Positions 17,537 through 25,342 of a stretch of 64,000 nucleotides of DNA are shown here, in pieces. The notes below the pieces were generated by a model. That model was not told where the DNA came from. It saw nothing but the letters and a program-made list of their open reading frames with translations, and did no database searches. The position numbers and the translations under genes are program-made. Every line of letters begins with the position of its first letter. Position 1 is the first letter of the stretch. Source of the DNA: Streptomyces sp. PCS3-D2 (GTDB taxonomy: Bacteria > Actinomycetota > Actinomycetes > Streptomycetales > Streptomycetaceae); contig NZ_CP097800.1 in NCBI RefSeq assembly GCF_000612545.2, positions 1,054,001 through 1,118,000 on the forward strand, written 5' to 3'.

Positions 17537-18847
17537 ATGTCACTGGACAAGACCTACAAGCTGGTGCCGGGCACCACGATCTTCGACACCGAGCAGTCCG
17601 CCAAGGGCTACCACCTCAACCAGTTCTGCATGTCCCTGATGACCGCGGAGAACCGCGCGCTGTACCTCGCCGACGAACGCGCCTACCTGGACGCGTGGCC
17701 GCTGCGGGAGGAACAGAAGCGGGCGCTGCTCGACCGCGACCTCAACGCCGCCATGAACGAGGGCGGAAACATCTACTTCCTCGCCAAGTGGGGCGCCACG
17801 CTGGGGCTTTCGTTCCAGCAGATGGCCGGTTCGATGACCGGTATGACCGAGGAGGAGTATCGCGGCATGATGGTCGGCGGCGGCCGCTCCGTCGAGGGAA
17901 ACCGCATAGACCACGCCGTCCTGGAGGCGGCGCACGCCGCACAGTCGCCCCCCGCCGGGCACGCCGTCGTCACCGGCGCGGTCTTCACCTCCCACGTGCC
18001 GGCCATCGGCGCGGCGATGGACCACGGCAAGACCGAAGAGGCCTACTGGAAGCCGGTCTTCGAGGGATACGCGTTCTCCAGGGAGTGGGAGCGGGAGAAC
18101 CTGCCCGATGTGATCTTCCTGGTCTACAACGACCACGCGTCCGCGTTCGATCTGACGTTGATCCCGACGTTCGTACTCGGCACCGGCGCGGCCTTCGCCA
18201 CCGCCGACGAGGGGTACGGGCCCCGCCCCGTCCCTGGCATCGAGGGCGACCCCGACCTGGCCGCACACATCGCGCACTCGCTCGTCAGGGACGACTTCGA
18301 CCTCACGCTCGCCAACGAGCTGAGCGTCGACCACGGCCTGACGGTGCCGCTGTCGCTGATGTTCGGGGACGTCGAGAAGTGGCCGTGCAGGGTCATCCCG
18401 TTCCACGTCAACGTGGTGCAGTACCCGGTGCCCTCGGGCGCCCGGTGCTTCCGGCTCGGCCAGGCCCTGCGCAAGGCGATCGAGTCGTACGACCGACCGC
18501 TGAAGGTCCAGGTCTGGGGCACCGGCGGCATGAGCCACCAGCTCCAGGGCCCGCGCGCAGGCCTGATCAACCGGGAGTGGGACAACGCCTTCCTCGACCG
18601 GCTGATCGCCGACCCGGCCGGCCTGGCACAGATCCCGCACCTGGAGTACGTCGAGGAAGCCGGCTCGGAGGGCATCGAGCTGGTCATGTGGCTGATCGCC
18701 CGCGGGGCGATGAGCGACGTGGACGGGACCGGGCGGGTCGACGTCAAACACCGCTTCTACCACGTGCCGGCGTCCAACACGGCCGTCGGCCATCTGATCC
18801 TCGACAACCACCCCCGGGCCCAGGAGCCCGCGGAAGGAGTGAACTGA
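17537..18847 (+). CDS. ligAB: Protocatechuate 4,5-dioxygenase, fused alpha-beta chain
   Basis: 436 residues combining LigA and LigB in one chain, in the order alpha then beta. Residues about 1-125 are the LigA-like helical domain (GTTIFDTEQSAKGYHLNQFC, then EGGNIYFLAKWGATLGLSFQ). From about 140 the LigB domain carries GAVFTSHVPAIGAAMDHG and VIFLVYNDHASAFDL, the two Fe(II)-ligand histidine motifs, and ELSVDHGLTVPLSLMFG with the active-site histidine. The third ligand was not placed. GTGGMSHQLQGPRAGLINREWD closes the core. Meta-cleaves protocatechuate to 4-carboxy-2-hydroxymuconate semialdehyde. Gallate dioxygenases are also fused but in the reverse domain order, so protocatechuate is the likelier substrate. 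Confidence 0.92.
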   Translation: MSLDKTYKLVPGTTIFDTEQSAKGYHLNQFCMSLMTAENRALYLADERAYLDAWPLREEQKRALLDRDLNAAMNEGGNIYFLAKWGATLGLSFQQMAGSMTGMTEEEYRGMMVGGGRSVEGNRIDHAVLEAAHAAQSPPAGHAVVTGAVFTSHVPAIGAAMDHGKTEEAYWKPVFEGYAFSREWERENLPDVIFLVYNDHASAFDLTLIPTFVLGTGAAFATADEGYGPRPVPGIEGDPDLAAHIAHSLVRDDFDLTLANELSVDHGLTVPLSLMFGDVEKWPCRVIPFHVNVVQYPVPSGARCFRLGQALRKAIESYDRPLKVQVWGTGGMSHQLQGPRAGLINREWDNAFLDRLIADPAGLAQIPHLEYVEEAGSEGIELVMWLIARGAMSDVDGTGRVDVKHRFYHVPASNTAVGHLILDNHPRAQEPAEGVN

Positions 18848-18848
18848 C

Positions 18849-19823
18849 ATGACCGACGACCGAACCCTCAGGATCGCCCTGGCCGGCGGCGGCGCCTTCG
18901 GTGCCAAGCATGCGGCCGCCCTCCGGCGCATCGAGGGGGTCGAGGTGACCGCCGTCGTGAGCAGCAGCCTGGAACGGGCGCAGAAGTTCGCCGCGGAGCA
19001 AGGGGTGAGCCGCGCCGCCGCCTCCCTTGACGAGGTGCTGACGATGGACGACATCGACGCCGTCGTCCTCGCCACCCCCACACAGCTGCACGCCGGGCAG
19101 ACGCTGGCCTGCCTCGAAGCGGGCAAGCACGTCCAGGTCGAGATCCCGCTCGCCGACTCGCTCGCCGACGCCGAGGCGTGCCTGGCGGCGCAGCGGCGCA
19201 CGGGGCTCGTCGCGATGGTGGGCCACACCCGCCGCTTCAACCCCAGCCACCAGTGGGTGCGCCGGCGGATCGACGCGGGCGAGTTCGCGGTCCAGCAGAT
19301 GGACGTGCAAACGTACTTCTTCCGCCGGGAGAACCTCAACGCGTTGGGCGAGCCGCGCTCCTGGACCGACCACCTGCTGTGGCACCACGCCGCGCACACC
19401 GTCGATCTCTTCGCCTACCAGACCGGCTCACCGATCGTGCAGGCCCATGCCCTCCAGGGTCCCGTGCACCCCGCGCTGGGCATCGCGATGGACATGTCGG
19501 TCCAGCTGCGCGCGGCGAACGGTGCCCTCTGCACCCTGTCGCTGTCGTTCAACAACGACGGTCCGCTCGGTACCTCCTTCCGCTACATCGGCGACACCGG
19601 GACCTACCTGGCTCGCTACGACGACCTCGTCACCGGACGGGACGAGCCGATCGACGTCAGCCGCGTCGACGTGTCGACGGATGGGATCGAGCTCCAGGAC
19701 CGCGAGTTCGTCGCCGCCATCCGCGGTGGCCGCGAACCGAACTCCTCCATCGCCCAGGTCATGCCCTGCTACCGGACGCTGGCGGCCCTGGAGGAGCAGC
19801 TCACCGCCGCTTCGGCCCCGTAG
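18849..19823 (+). CDS. ligC: 4-carboxy-2-hydroxymuconate-6-semialdehyde dehydrogenase
   Basis: 324 residues, Gfo/Idh/MocA fold. NADP-dependent oxidation of the (cyclic hemiacetal form of the) ring-cleavage product to 2-pyrone-4,6-dicarboxylate. N-terminal Rossmann motif RIALAGGGAFGAKHAAAL, then AVVLATPTQLHAGQTLACLEAGKHVQVEIPLADS with the family Glu-Ile-Pro in place of the sugar-enzyme EKP. VGHTRRFNPSHQWVRRRID and LWHHAAHTVDLFAYQTG are as in LigC. Starts one base after the ligAB stop. Last gene of the operon, ending shortly before a large hairpin. Confidence 0.93.
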   Translation: MTDDRTLRIALAGGGAFGAKHAAALRRIEGVEVTAVVSSSLERAQKFAAEQGVSRAAASLDEVLTMDDIDAVVLATPTQLHAGQTLACLEAGKHVQVEIPLADSLADAEACLAAQRRTGLVAMVGHTRRFNPSHQWVRRRIDAGEFAVQQMDVQTYFFRRENLNALGEPRSWTDHLLWHHAAHTVDLFAYQTGSPIVQAHALQGPVHPALGIAMDMSVQLRAANGALCTLSLSFNNDGPLGTSFRYIGDTGTYLARYDDLVTGRDEPIDVSRVDVSTDGIELQDREFVAAIRGGREPNSSIAQVMPCYRTLAALEEQLTAASAP

Positions 19824-19866
19824 GCGGGAGAACCGGGCCGGTTGCCGCGCAGGATCGGACCGGCAT

Positions 19867-19938
19867 CCACGAGAACGAGCTGACGGTGCCGGCCACCACG
19901 CACACGTGGTGGCCGGCACCGTCAGCTCGTTCTCGTGG
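19867..19938. terminator. Perfect 34-bp-arm hairpin between convergent operons
   Basis: Left arm 19867-19900 and right arm 19905-19938 are exact reverse complements; the loop is caca. The centre reads ggccaccacg-caca-cgtggtggcc. It lies between the stop of ligC (plus) and the stop of the MaoC gene (minus), so it should terminate or protect both transcripts. No long T-tract follows on either side, as is common in Streptomyces. Confidence 0.9.
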
Positions 19939-19959
19939 CGCGGTCGGCCCGGGAGCGGG

Positions 19960-20421
19960 TCAGGCGTAGTGGCGGTAGACGGCCTCGGCGACGCAGGCCG
20001 GCTTGTCACTGCCCTCGACCTCGACGGTGAAGGTGACCGGCATCTGCACGCCGTTGCCCCTGACCTCCTCCACCGTACCGACGAGGCCGTGGAGGCGGAT
20101 CTGCGCGCCGACGCGGACGGGGCTGGGGAACCGGACCTTGTCCAGGCCGTAGTTGACGCTCATCGTGGTGCCGGTGATGCCGAGCAGCTCGCCGAAGAGC
20201 GGGATGATCAGGGAGAGGGTGAGGTAGCCGTGGGCGATGGGGCCGCCGAAGGGCCCGTCCGCGGCCTTCTCCGGGTCCGTGTGGATCCACTGGTGGTCGT
20301 CGGTGGCGTCGGCGAAGGTGTTCACCCGGTCCTGGGTGATCTCGATCCACTCGGTGCGACCGAGGTCGGCTCCGCTGAGGGAGGTGAGTGCGCCGAGTCC
20401 GTCGGCGAGGGTGATGGGCAT
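19960..20421 (-). CDS. MaoC-like (R)-specific enoyl-CoA hydratase
   Basis: 153 residues, hot-dog fold. The MaoC hydratase signature FADATDDHQWIHTDPEKAADGPFGGPIAHGYLTLSL carries the catalytic Asp/His pair (DDHQWIH) and the GGPIAHG loop. SVNYGLDKVRFPSPVRVGAQIRL follows as usual. It hydrates trans-2-enoyl-CoA thioesters. Last gene of the minus-strand set SDR, amidohydrolase, acyl-CoA synthetase. In the actinobacterial hydroxycinnamate pathway a hydratase acts on p-coumaroyl-CoA; that role here is inference. Confidence 0.88.
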   Translation of the reverse strand: MPITLADGLGALTSLSGADLGRTEWIEITQDRVNTFADATDDHQWIHTDPEKAADGPFGGPIAHGYLTLSLIIPLFGELLGITGTTMSVNYGLDKVRFPSPVRVGAQIRLHGLVGTVEEVRGNGVQMPVTFTVEVEGSDKPACVAEAVYRHYA

Positions 20422-20489
20422 GCGAAGGCCTTTCGATGGGGCGGGCGGCGCCGAACGCGCCCTGGGGCATCGTCCTGCTCGAAGTCCGC

Positions 20490-22052
20490 TCAGGGTGTGG
20501 GGAGTTCGGCGGGACCGGTGGTGAAACCGTCTCGGACTGCGGCTTTGGCGATCTTCCCGGAGGCCGTACGGGGCAGGCTGCCCGTGAGGACGACCGACTT
20601 CGGGATCTTGTACTTGGCGAGCCTGCCCAGCAGGTGGCCGAGGAGGTCCTCCTCGCCGACGTCGGCGAGGACGGATTCGGACCTGAGGACGACGACGGCC
20701 CGGCCGACCTCGCCCCAGACCGGGTCGGGGACACCGATGACCGCGCATTCGGCGACGGCGGGGTGGTCGAGGAGCGCGGCCTCCACCTCGGCGGGGTAGA
20801 CGTTCTCCCCTCCGGAGACGAACATGTCCTTGACCCTGTCGACGAGGTAGGCGTGGCCGTCGGCGTCGGTGCGGGCGATGTCGCCGGTGCGCAGCCAGTC
20901 GCCGTCGGTGAAGGCTGCCGCGGTGTCCTCGGGCCGGTTCCAGTAACCGGTCATGACGTGGGGGCCCTGGACGAGGATCTCGCCCCGTTCGCCGGGCGCG
21001 GTGTCGCTCCCGTCGGGCCTGACGATGCGGGTGTCGGTGAAGAAGTGCGGGACGCCGGCGGAGCCGGCCTTGGCCGCCGTGTGCTCCCGGTCGAGGAAGA
21101 GGACGCCGGGGGACGCCTCGGTCATGCCGTAGCCCTGGCTGAAGGCGAGGCCGCGCTCGATGTACGCGGCGATGGTGCGGGCCGGGACCGGTGCACCGCC
21201 GCAGTTGAGGGTGCGCAGGCTGGAGAGGTCGGTGTTCGCCCAGCGCGGCCGGGCGGCCATGGCGTCGTACATCGTGGGGACGCCGAACAGGTACGTGACG
21301 CGTCGGCGTTCGACGGTGTCGAGGACCAGATCGGCGTCGAAGACCGGAAGCAGCACCACCCGGCCGCCCTTGAGGAGGGTGGGCAGGCAGGTCATGTTGA
21401 GGGCTCCGGCGTGGAACAGCGGGGCCACCACCAAGGTCACCTCGTCGGCGGTGAGGTCGGTATCGACGAGGACGTTGACGCTGTTCCAGATGATGTTGCC
21501 GTGGGAGAGGACGGCCCCCTTGGGTCGGCCCGTGGTCCCGGAGGTGTACATGATCATGCACGGGTCCTCGGGGCGTACGGCCACGTCCAGGGACTCGTCG
21601 GGAGCGCCCGCCGGCAACTCCTCGTACCCGAGGGCGCCGTCGCCGGACTCGTCGGCTCCGTCGAGCGCGATGCGGTGGTGCACCCCCGCCCCGACGGCGG
21701 CGGCGCGCGCGGCCGCGGCCTGCTCAGGGGCGTGGACGAGGACGGTGCTGCCCGAGTCGGAGAGGTTGTGGGCGAGCTCCGGGGCGGCCAGGCGGGTGTT
21801 GAGGGGGACGAAGACCGCGCCGAGCGTTCCGGCGGCGAACAGCGTCTCCAGGAAGGCCGGATGGTTGGGACCGAGGTAGGCGATCCGGTCGCCGCTGCCG
21901 ACGCCGAGGGCGCGCAGGCCGTGGGCGAGCCGCAGGACGCGCCGGTGGAGGTCCCGGTAGGTCAGGGTGTGGTCCCCGTGGACGACGGCGGCCCGGTCGG
22001 GTGTCTTGCGGGCCCGGCGCGCCGGCCAGGAGCCGATGCCTTGGTTCAGCAC
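20490..22052 (-). CDS. Acyl-CoA synthetase (AMP-forming), possibly hydroxycinnamate-CoA ligase
   Basis: 520 residues of the ANL superfamily. Core motifs: MIMYTSGTTGRPKGAVLSHG (P-loop), QGYGMTEASPG, the hinge GDWLRTGDIARTDADGHAYLVDRVKDMFVSGGENVYP, and the C-terminal catalytic lysine in RTASGKIAK. Activates a carboxylic acid to its CoA thioester with ATP. GTG start at 22052 with AAGGGA upstream; the frame runs further up but overlaps the amidohydrolase gene. Neighbours (SDR, amidohydrolase, MaoC, MarR) resemble the p-hydroxycinnamate (cou) set of Rhodococcus, suggesting a phenylpropenoic acid substrate; this is contextual. Confidence 0.9.
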   Translation of the reverse strand: MLNQGIGSWPARRARKTPDRAAVVHGDHTLTYRDLHRRVLRLAHGLRALGVGSGDRIAYLGPNHPAFLETLFAAGTLGAVFVPLNTRLAAPELAHNLSDSGSTVLVHAPEQAAAARAAAVGAGVHHRIALDGADESGDGALGYEELPAGAPDESLDVAVRPEDPCMIMYTSGTTGRPKGAVLSHGNIIWNSVNVLVDTDLTADEVTLVVAPLFHAGALNMTCLPTLLKGGRVVLLPVFDADLVLDTVERRRVTYLFGVPTMYDAMAARPRWANTDLSSLRTLNCGGAPVPARTIAAYIERGLAFSQGYGMTEASPGVLFLDREHTAAKAGSAGVPHFFTDTRIVRPDGSDTAPGERGEILVQGPHVMTGYWNRPEDTAAAFTDGDWLRTGDIARTDADGHAYLVDRVKDMFVSGGENVYPAEVEAALLDHPAVAECAVIGVPDPVWGEVGRAVVVLRSESVLADVGEEDLLGHLLGRLAKYKIPKSVVLTGSLPRTASGKIAKAAVRDGFTTGPAELPTP

Positions 22053-22063
22053 GAGCGTTCCCT

Positions 22064-22963
22064 TCAGTGAGTGGACAGGCCGAGCAGGCGGGCGGCGTTC
22101 TCCTTGAGGATCTTCGGGCGGACTTCGGGCTTGATGTCGAGGCCGGCGAAGTCCGCGAGCCACCGGTCGGGGGTGATGACCGGAAAGTCGGAGCCGAAGA
22201 GGACCTTGTCCTGCAGCAGGGTGTTGGCGTAGCGCACCAGCTGCGGCGGGAAGTACGTGGGCGACCAGCCGGACAGGTCGATGTAGACGTGCGGCTTGTG
22301 GGTGGCGACCGCGAGCGCCTCGTCCTGCCAGGGGAAGGAGGGGTGGGCGAGGACGATCCTCAGCTCGGGAAAGTCGACGGCGACGTCGTCGACGGCCATC
22401 GGGTTGGAGTACTTCAGCCGGATGCCGCCACCGCCCGGGACGCCGGCGCCGATCCCGGTCTGGCCGGTGTGGAAGAGGGCCGGTACGCCGAGTTCCTCGA
22501 TGGCCTCGTACAGCGGGTAGGCGAGGCGGTCGTCCGGGGAGAAGGCCTGGATGCTGGGGTGGAACTTGAAACCGCGCACCCCGTACGCCTCCACCAGGCG
22601 TCGGGCCTCACGAACCCCCGCGCGGCCCTTGTGCGGGTCGACGCTGGCGAACGGGATCAGGACGTCGGCATGGGCGGCGCAGCTCTCGGCGATCTCCTCG
22701 TTGGAGATCCGCGGGTGGCCGGTGGCGTGCTCGGCGTCGACCGTGAAGACGACGGCTGCCATCCGGCGTTCGCGGTAGTGCGCTGCCATCTCCTCGATGG
22801 TGGGCTGCCGGTGGCCGTGGGCCTTGAAGTAGGCCTCGGACGCGCCGAACAGCTCGGGGCTGAGGGCCCCGTGGCCGTCCTTGGAGACCTCCGCGTGGGT
22901 GTGCACGTCGATGGCGGTCAGCGCGTCGAGGTCGAGTGCGAGGTCGTGGCTGCGGTCGGCCAT
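22064..22963 (-). CDS. Amidohydrolase-family protein, possible beta-ketoacyl-CoA hydrolase
   Basis: 299 residues, amidohydrolase family 2 TIM barrel. Opens TAIDVHTHAEVSKDGHGAL (metal HxH) and carries GVRGFKFHPSIQAFSPDDR, PALFHTGQTGIGAG, RIVLAHPSFPWQDEALAVA and VLFGSDFPVITPDRWL. The last three bear the strand-end His and Asp residues. Relatives include decarboxylases and C-C hydrolases. In Rhodococcus jostii an amidohydrolase (CouO) cleaves the beta-keto side chain of p-hydroxyphenyl-beta-ketoacyl-CoA; the identical gene neighbourhood suggests the same here. It sits 12 bases before the acyl-CoA synthetase and one base after the SDR gene. Confidence 0.85.
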   Translation of the reverse strand: MADRSHDLALDLDALTAIDVHTHAEVSKDGHGALSPELFGASEAYFKAHGHRQPTIEEMAAHYRERRMAAVVFTVDAEHATGHPRISNEEIAESCAAHADVLIPFASVDPHKGRAGVREARRLVEAYGVRGFKFHPSIQAFSPDDRLAYPLYEAIEELGVPALFHTGQTGIGAGVPGGGGIRLKYSNPMAVDDVAVDFPELRIVLAHPSFPWQDEALAVATHKPHVYIDLSGWSPTYFPPQLVRYANTLLQDKVLFGSDFPVITPDRWLADFAGLDIKPEVRPKILKENAARLLGLSTH

Positions 22964-22964
22964 C

Positions 22965-23876
22965 TCACGCCACCGGGGCCTGGGGCGCGGGGATTCCGTA
23001 GGTCTCGGGCTCGGCGCCGACTCCGTCCGGCCACGCCGCGGCGATGGCGTCGCCGCTCCAGCCTCCGTCGGCGAGGGCGACCGCCTTCTCCTTCGGATGC
23101 GCCCACAGGGCCAGCCGGTCGCCGCCGATGCCGATGGCCTGCCCGGTCACCGCGTCGGAGGCGTCCGAGGCCAGGAAGGTGATCAGGCCTGCGACGTCCT
23201 CCACGGTGCCGAGGCCCTCATCCTTGCGCAGCCAGTCGGGCAGGGGCTCGCCGGTGCGCTCGGACTCCTCGATGACGGGGGCGAACGCCGGGATGGTCCG
23301 GGTCATCTCGGTGGCGGCGACCGGAACGACGGCGTTGACGGTGACACCGGAGCGTCCCAGTTCCATGGCCCAGGTGCGGGCCATGGCGACGATGCCGGCC
23401 TTGGCGGCGGCGTAGTTGGTCTGGCCGAAGTTGCCGCGCTGGCCGGCGGGCGAGGAGATCAGGACGAGTCGGCCGCCGGTGCCCTGCTCGCGCATGCGGA
23501 CGGCGGCGGCGCGGGCGCAGGTGAACGTGCCGCGCAGGTGGACGCGGACGACGTCGTCGAAGTCCTCGTCGGTCATCTTCCACAGCACGCGGTCGCGCAG
23601 GATGCCGGCGTTGGCGACGAGTATGTCCAGGCACCCGAACTCCCCGACCGCCGTGTCCACGAGGCGCTGGGCCGCCTCGCTGTCGCCCACGGCCGCGACG
23701 ACGCCGGCCGCCCTGCCGCCCCGGGAGGTGATCGAGGCGACGGCGGCGTCCACCGTGCCCCGGTCGATGTCGTTGACGACGACGGCGGCGCCCGCGGTGG
23801 CGAGGGCCTGCGCGTACGCCAGCCCGAGGCCGCGTCCGCTGCCGGTGACGACGGCGACCTTGCCCTGAAGATCCAT
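22965..23876 (-). CDS. Short-chain dehydrogenase, 3-hydroxyacyl-CoA type
   Basis: 303 residues, classical SDR. TGSGRGLGLAYAQAL is the cofactor loop, NAG occurs in LVANAGILRD, and the active site is Ser in LISSPAGQRG with YAAAK (Tyr-x-x-x-Lys). A C-terminal extension after the usual 250 residues (LALWAHPKEKAVALADGGWS) is as in the MFE-2-like hydroxyacyl-CoA dehydrogenases. ATG at 23876 is chosen since DLQGKVAVVTG is the domain start. First gene of the minus-strand operon, divergent from the marR gene across a region with two palindromic sites. Confidence 0.9.
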   Translation of the reverse strand: MDLQGKVAVVTGSGRGLGLAYAQALATAGAAVVVNDIDRGTVDAAVASITSRGGRAAGVVAAVGDSEAAQRLVDTAVGEFGCLDILVANAGILRDRVLWKMTDEDFDDVVRVHLRGTFTCARAAAVRMREQGTGGRLVLISSPAGQRGNFGQTNYAAAKAGIVAMARTWAMELGRSGVTVNAVVPVAATEMTRTIPAFAPVIEESERTGEPLPDWLRKDEGLGTVEDVAGLITFLASDASDAVTGQAIGIGGDRLALWAHPKEKAVALADGGWSGDAIAAAWPDGVGAEPETYGIPAPQAPVA

Positions 23877-23939
23877 GAGAGGTGCCTCTCGAAAGTGGTG
23901 GGATACGACATGCCGAGAGCGCCGACACGAGCCGGGATC

Positions 23940-23988
23940 GACAGGAATCCTGATGAACGCAGTCTGGGCAATCAGCAGGATTCCTGTC
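23940..23988. promoter_or_regulatory. Paired CAGGAWTCCTG palindromes, probable MarR operator
   Basis: Two copies of an 11-bp palindrome, caggaatcctg at 23942-23952 and caggattcctg at 23976-23986, with centres 34 bp apart. Together they also form a larger inverted repeat whose inner 13-base arms are exact. They lie in the divergent gap between the SDR operon and the marR gene, the expected place for an autoregulated MarR operator. Confidence 0.75.
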
Positions 23989-23993
23989 AATGA

Positions 23994-24023
23994 CCTAGGG
24001 TGTGGATGCCTAGGGTGCGGATG
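23994..24023. repeat. Tandem 15-bp repeat in the marR promoter region
   Basis: Two head-to-tail copies of cctagggtgyggatg, differing at one base. They lie between the paired palindromes and the marR start; possibly a promoter element or a second binding site. Confidence 0.6.
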
Positions 24024-24099
24024 CGCCGCCGTCGCGGCGACACGGCACCGGCCGCGGCACGAGCGGCCCCGCACGAGCCGCCACGACGGGAGGACGAAC

Positions 24100-24513
24100 G
24101 TGAGCACGTCACTGCTCTACTTGGTCAAGAGAACGGAACTGGTGGTAAGGGCCAGGCTGGAGGAGCTGCTCAAGCCCGCCGGGGTCACGGCGCTGCAGTA
24201 CACCGCCCTGACGGTGCTGGAGCGGCACGACGGAATCTCCGCGGCGCAACTGGCCCGCGACTCCTTCGTCACCGCCCAGTCGATGGCCGACATGGTCCGG
24301 GCCCTGGAGAGCCGGGGCCTGATCCGCCGTGAGCCCAATCCGGCCAACCGCCGCGAACGTCTGATCCTGCTCGCCGATCCCGGGCGGCGGCTGCTCGCCG
24401 AGTATGCCGAGCCGGCACGCCGCATCGAGGCCCGCATGACCGCCGGCCTGAGCCCCGAGCAGACCGCCGCGTTCCGCGCCGCACTGAACGAGGCCTGGCG
24501 GGCCCTGTCCTGA
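24100..24513 (+). CDS. MarR-family transcriptional regulator
   Basis: 137 residues. The winged helix-turn-helix core is VTALQYTALTVLERHDGISA then AQLARDSFVTAQSMADMVRA, with the wing LESRGLIRREPNPANRRERLILLADPGRRLL. Helices at both ends form the dimer interface. GTG at 24100 with GGGAGG nine bases before it. Divergent from the SDR-amidohydrolase-synthetase-MaoC operon. The close relative CouR of Rhodococcus is released by p-coumaroyl-CoA, which fits this position; ligand not provable from sequence. Likely autoregulated through the paired palindromes at 23940-23988. Confidence 0.88.
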   Translation: MSTSLLYLVKRTELVVRARLEELLKPAGVTALQYTALTVLERHDGISAAQLARDSFVTAQSMADMVRALESRGLIRREPNPANRRERLILLADPGRRLLAEYAEPARRIEARMTAGLSPEQTAAFRAALNEAWRALS

Positions 24514-24540
24514 CCGGCACACCCAGGGGGCGGGCACGCC

Positions 24541-25251
24541 TCAGCCCTCGGTCGCCGCCGGACGGAGCGCCTCCATCGCGCTGAGCATCAGCTCCAGGGC
24601 GAAGGGATAACCGCTGTCACGCATGTCGGCGGCGAGCAGCGGGAAGGCCGCGGCGATGTGCGGGTGGGTGTCGGCCGACAGCCTCCCGTAGACCGAGTTC
24701 CAGACCGCCTCGTCCGCCTCCCGGGCGGCCTTCGGCAGAGCGAGCGCGGCGGCGTCCTGGGCCGCGAACGCCAGGGCCTGGTCGACGAACGCGTGGTAGG
24801 CGCGGACGGCGAGGGGATACGGGAAGCCGGCCGAGCGGAGGATGCCGAGGATGCGCTCGACGGCCCGGGTCTCGTGGGGGCGTCCCGTGGTGCGGTACGC
24901 CCCGAGGACGGCGGCCTGCGGGTGCGAGAGGTAACAGGCATGGATCCGCAGGCCCATCGAGCGCAGGTCCTCGCGCCAGTCTCCGGTCGCCCGCCAGCCC
25001 TCCTGCGCCCTGCCGATGAGTTCGTCCGCGAGGGCGAGGAGGAGGGCGTCGGTGTTGTGGAAGTAGCGGTAGAGCGCGCTCGGGTCGGCGCCGAGCGCGG
25101 CGCCCAGCCTGCGCACCGAGAGTGCTTCGGCGCCGTGCTGCGCGACCAGCCTCAGCGCTGTCTCGACGATGAGCTGCTCCGAGAGGACGGCGCCCTGCTT
25201 GGTGGGGCGGCGGCGCCGGCGTCCGCCTTCGGGGATGACACGTTCGGACAT
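24541..25251 (-). CDS. TetR-family transcriptional regulator
   Basis: 236 residues. Basic N-terminal extension (GGRRRRRPTKQGA), then the HTH: SEQLIVETALRLVAQHGAEA, LSVRRLGAALGADPSALYRYFHNTDALLLALADELI. The C-terminal domain is of the TetR_C type with ALAFAAQDAAAL and LMLSAMEALRP. ATG at 25251 selected because upstream residues overlap the divergent amidohydrolase gene. It probably represses itself and the divergent gene at 25343; the 91-base gap contains ttgacgtgtaaac but no clean palindrome. Confidence 0.88.
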   Translation of the reverse strand: MSERVIPEGGRRRRRPTKQGAVLSEQLIVETALRLVAQHGAEALSVRRLGAALGADPSALYRYFHNTDALLLALADELIGRAQEGWRATGDWREDLRSMGLRIHACYLSHPQAAVLGAYRTTGRPHETRAVERILGILRSAGFPYPLAVRAYHAFVDQALAFAAQDAAALALPKAAREADEAVWNSVYGRLSADTHPHIAAAFPLLAADMRDSGYPFALELMLSAMEALRPAATEG

Positions 25252-25342
25252 GGCCGGGACCTTACGACAACACCATTGACGTGTAAACCGCCTTGCCGGT
25301 TCCATGGCGCCACCCCGTCGCCTCACGCTCTGGAGCTTTCGA

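Noticed and set aside
17537-18847. Gallate dioxygenase as the identity of the fused LigAB protein
   Set aside because: Gallate dioxygenases have the beta-type domain first; here the alpha domain is N-terminal, and ligC/ligI neighbours fit protocatechuate.
20436-22070. A 544-codon plus-strand frame over the acyl-CoA synthetase
   Set aside because: Shadow of the ANL-family gene on the minus strand.
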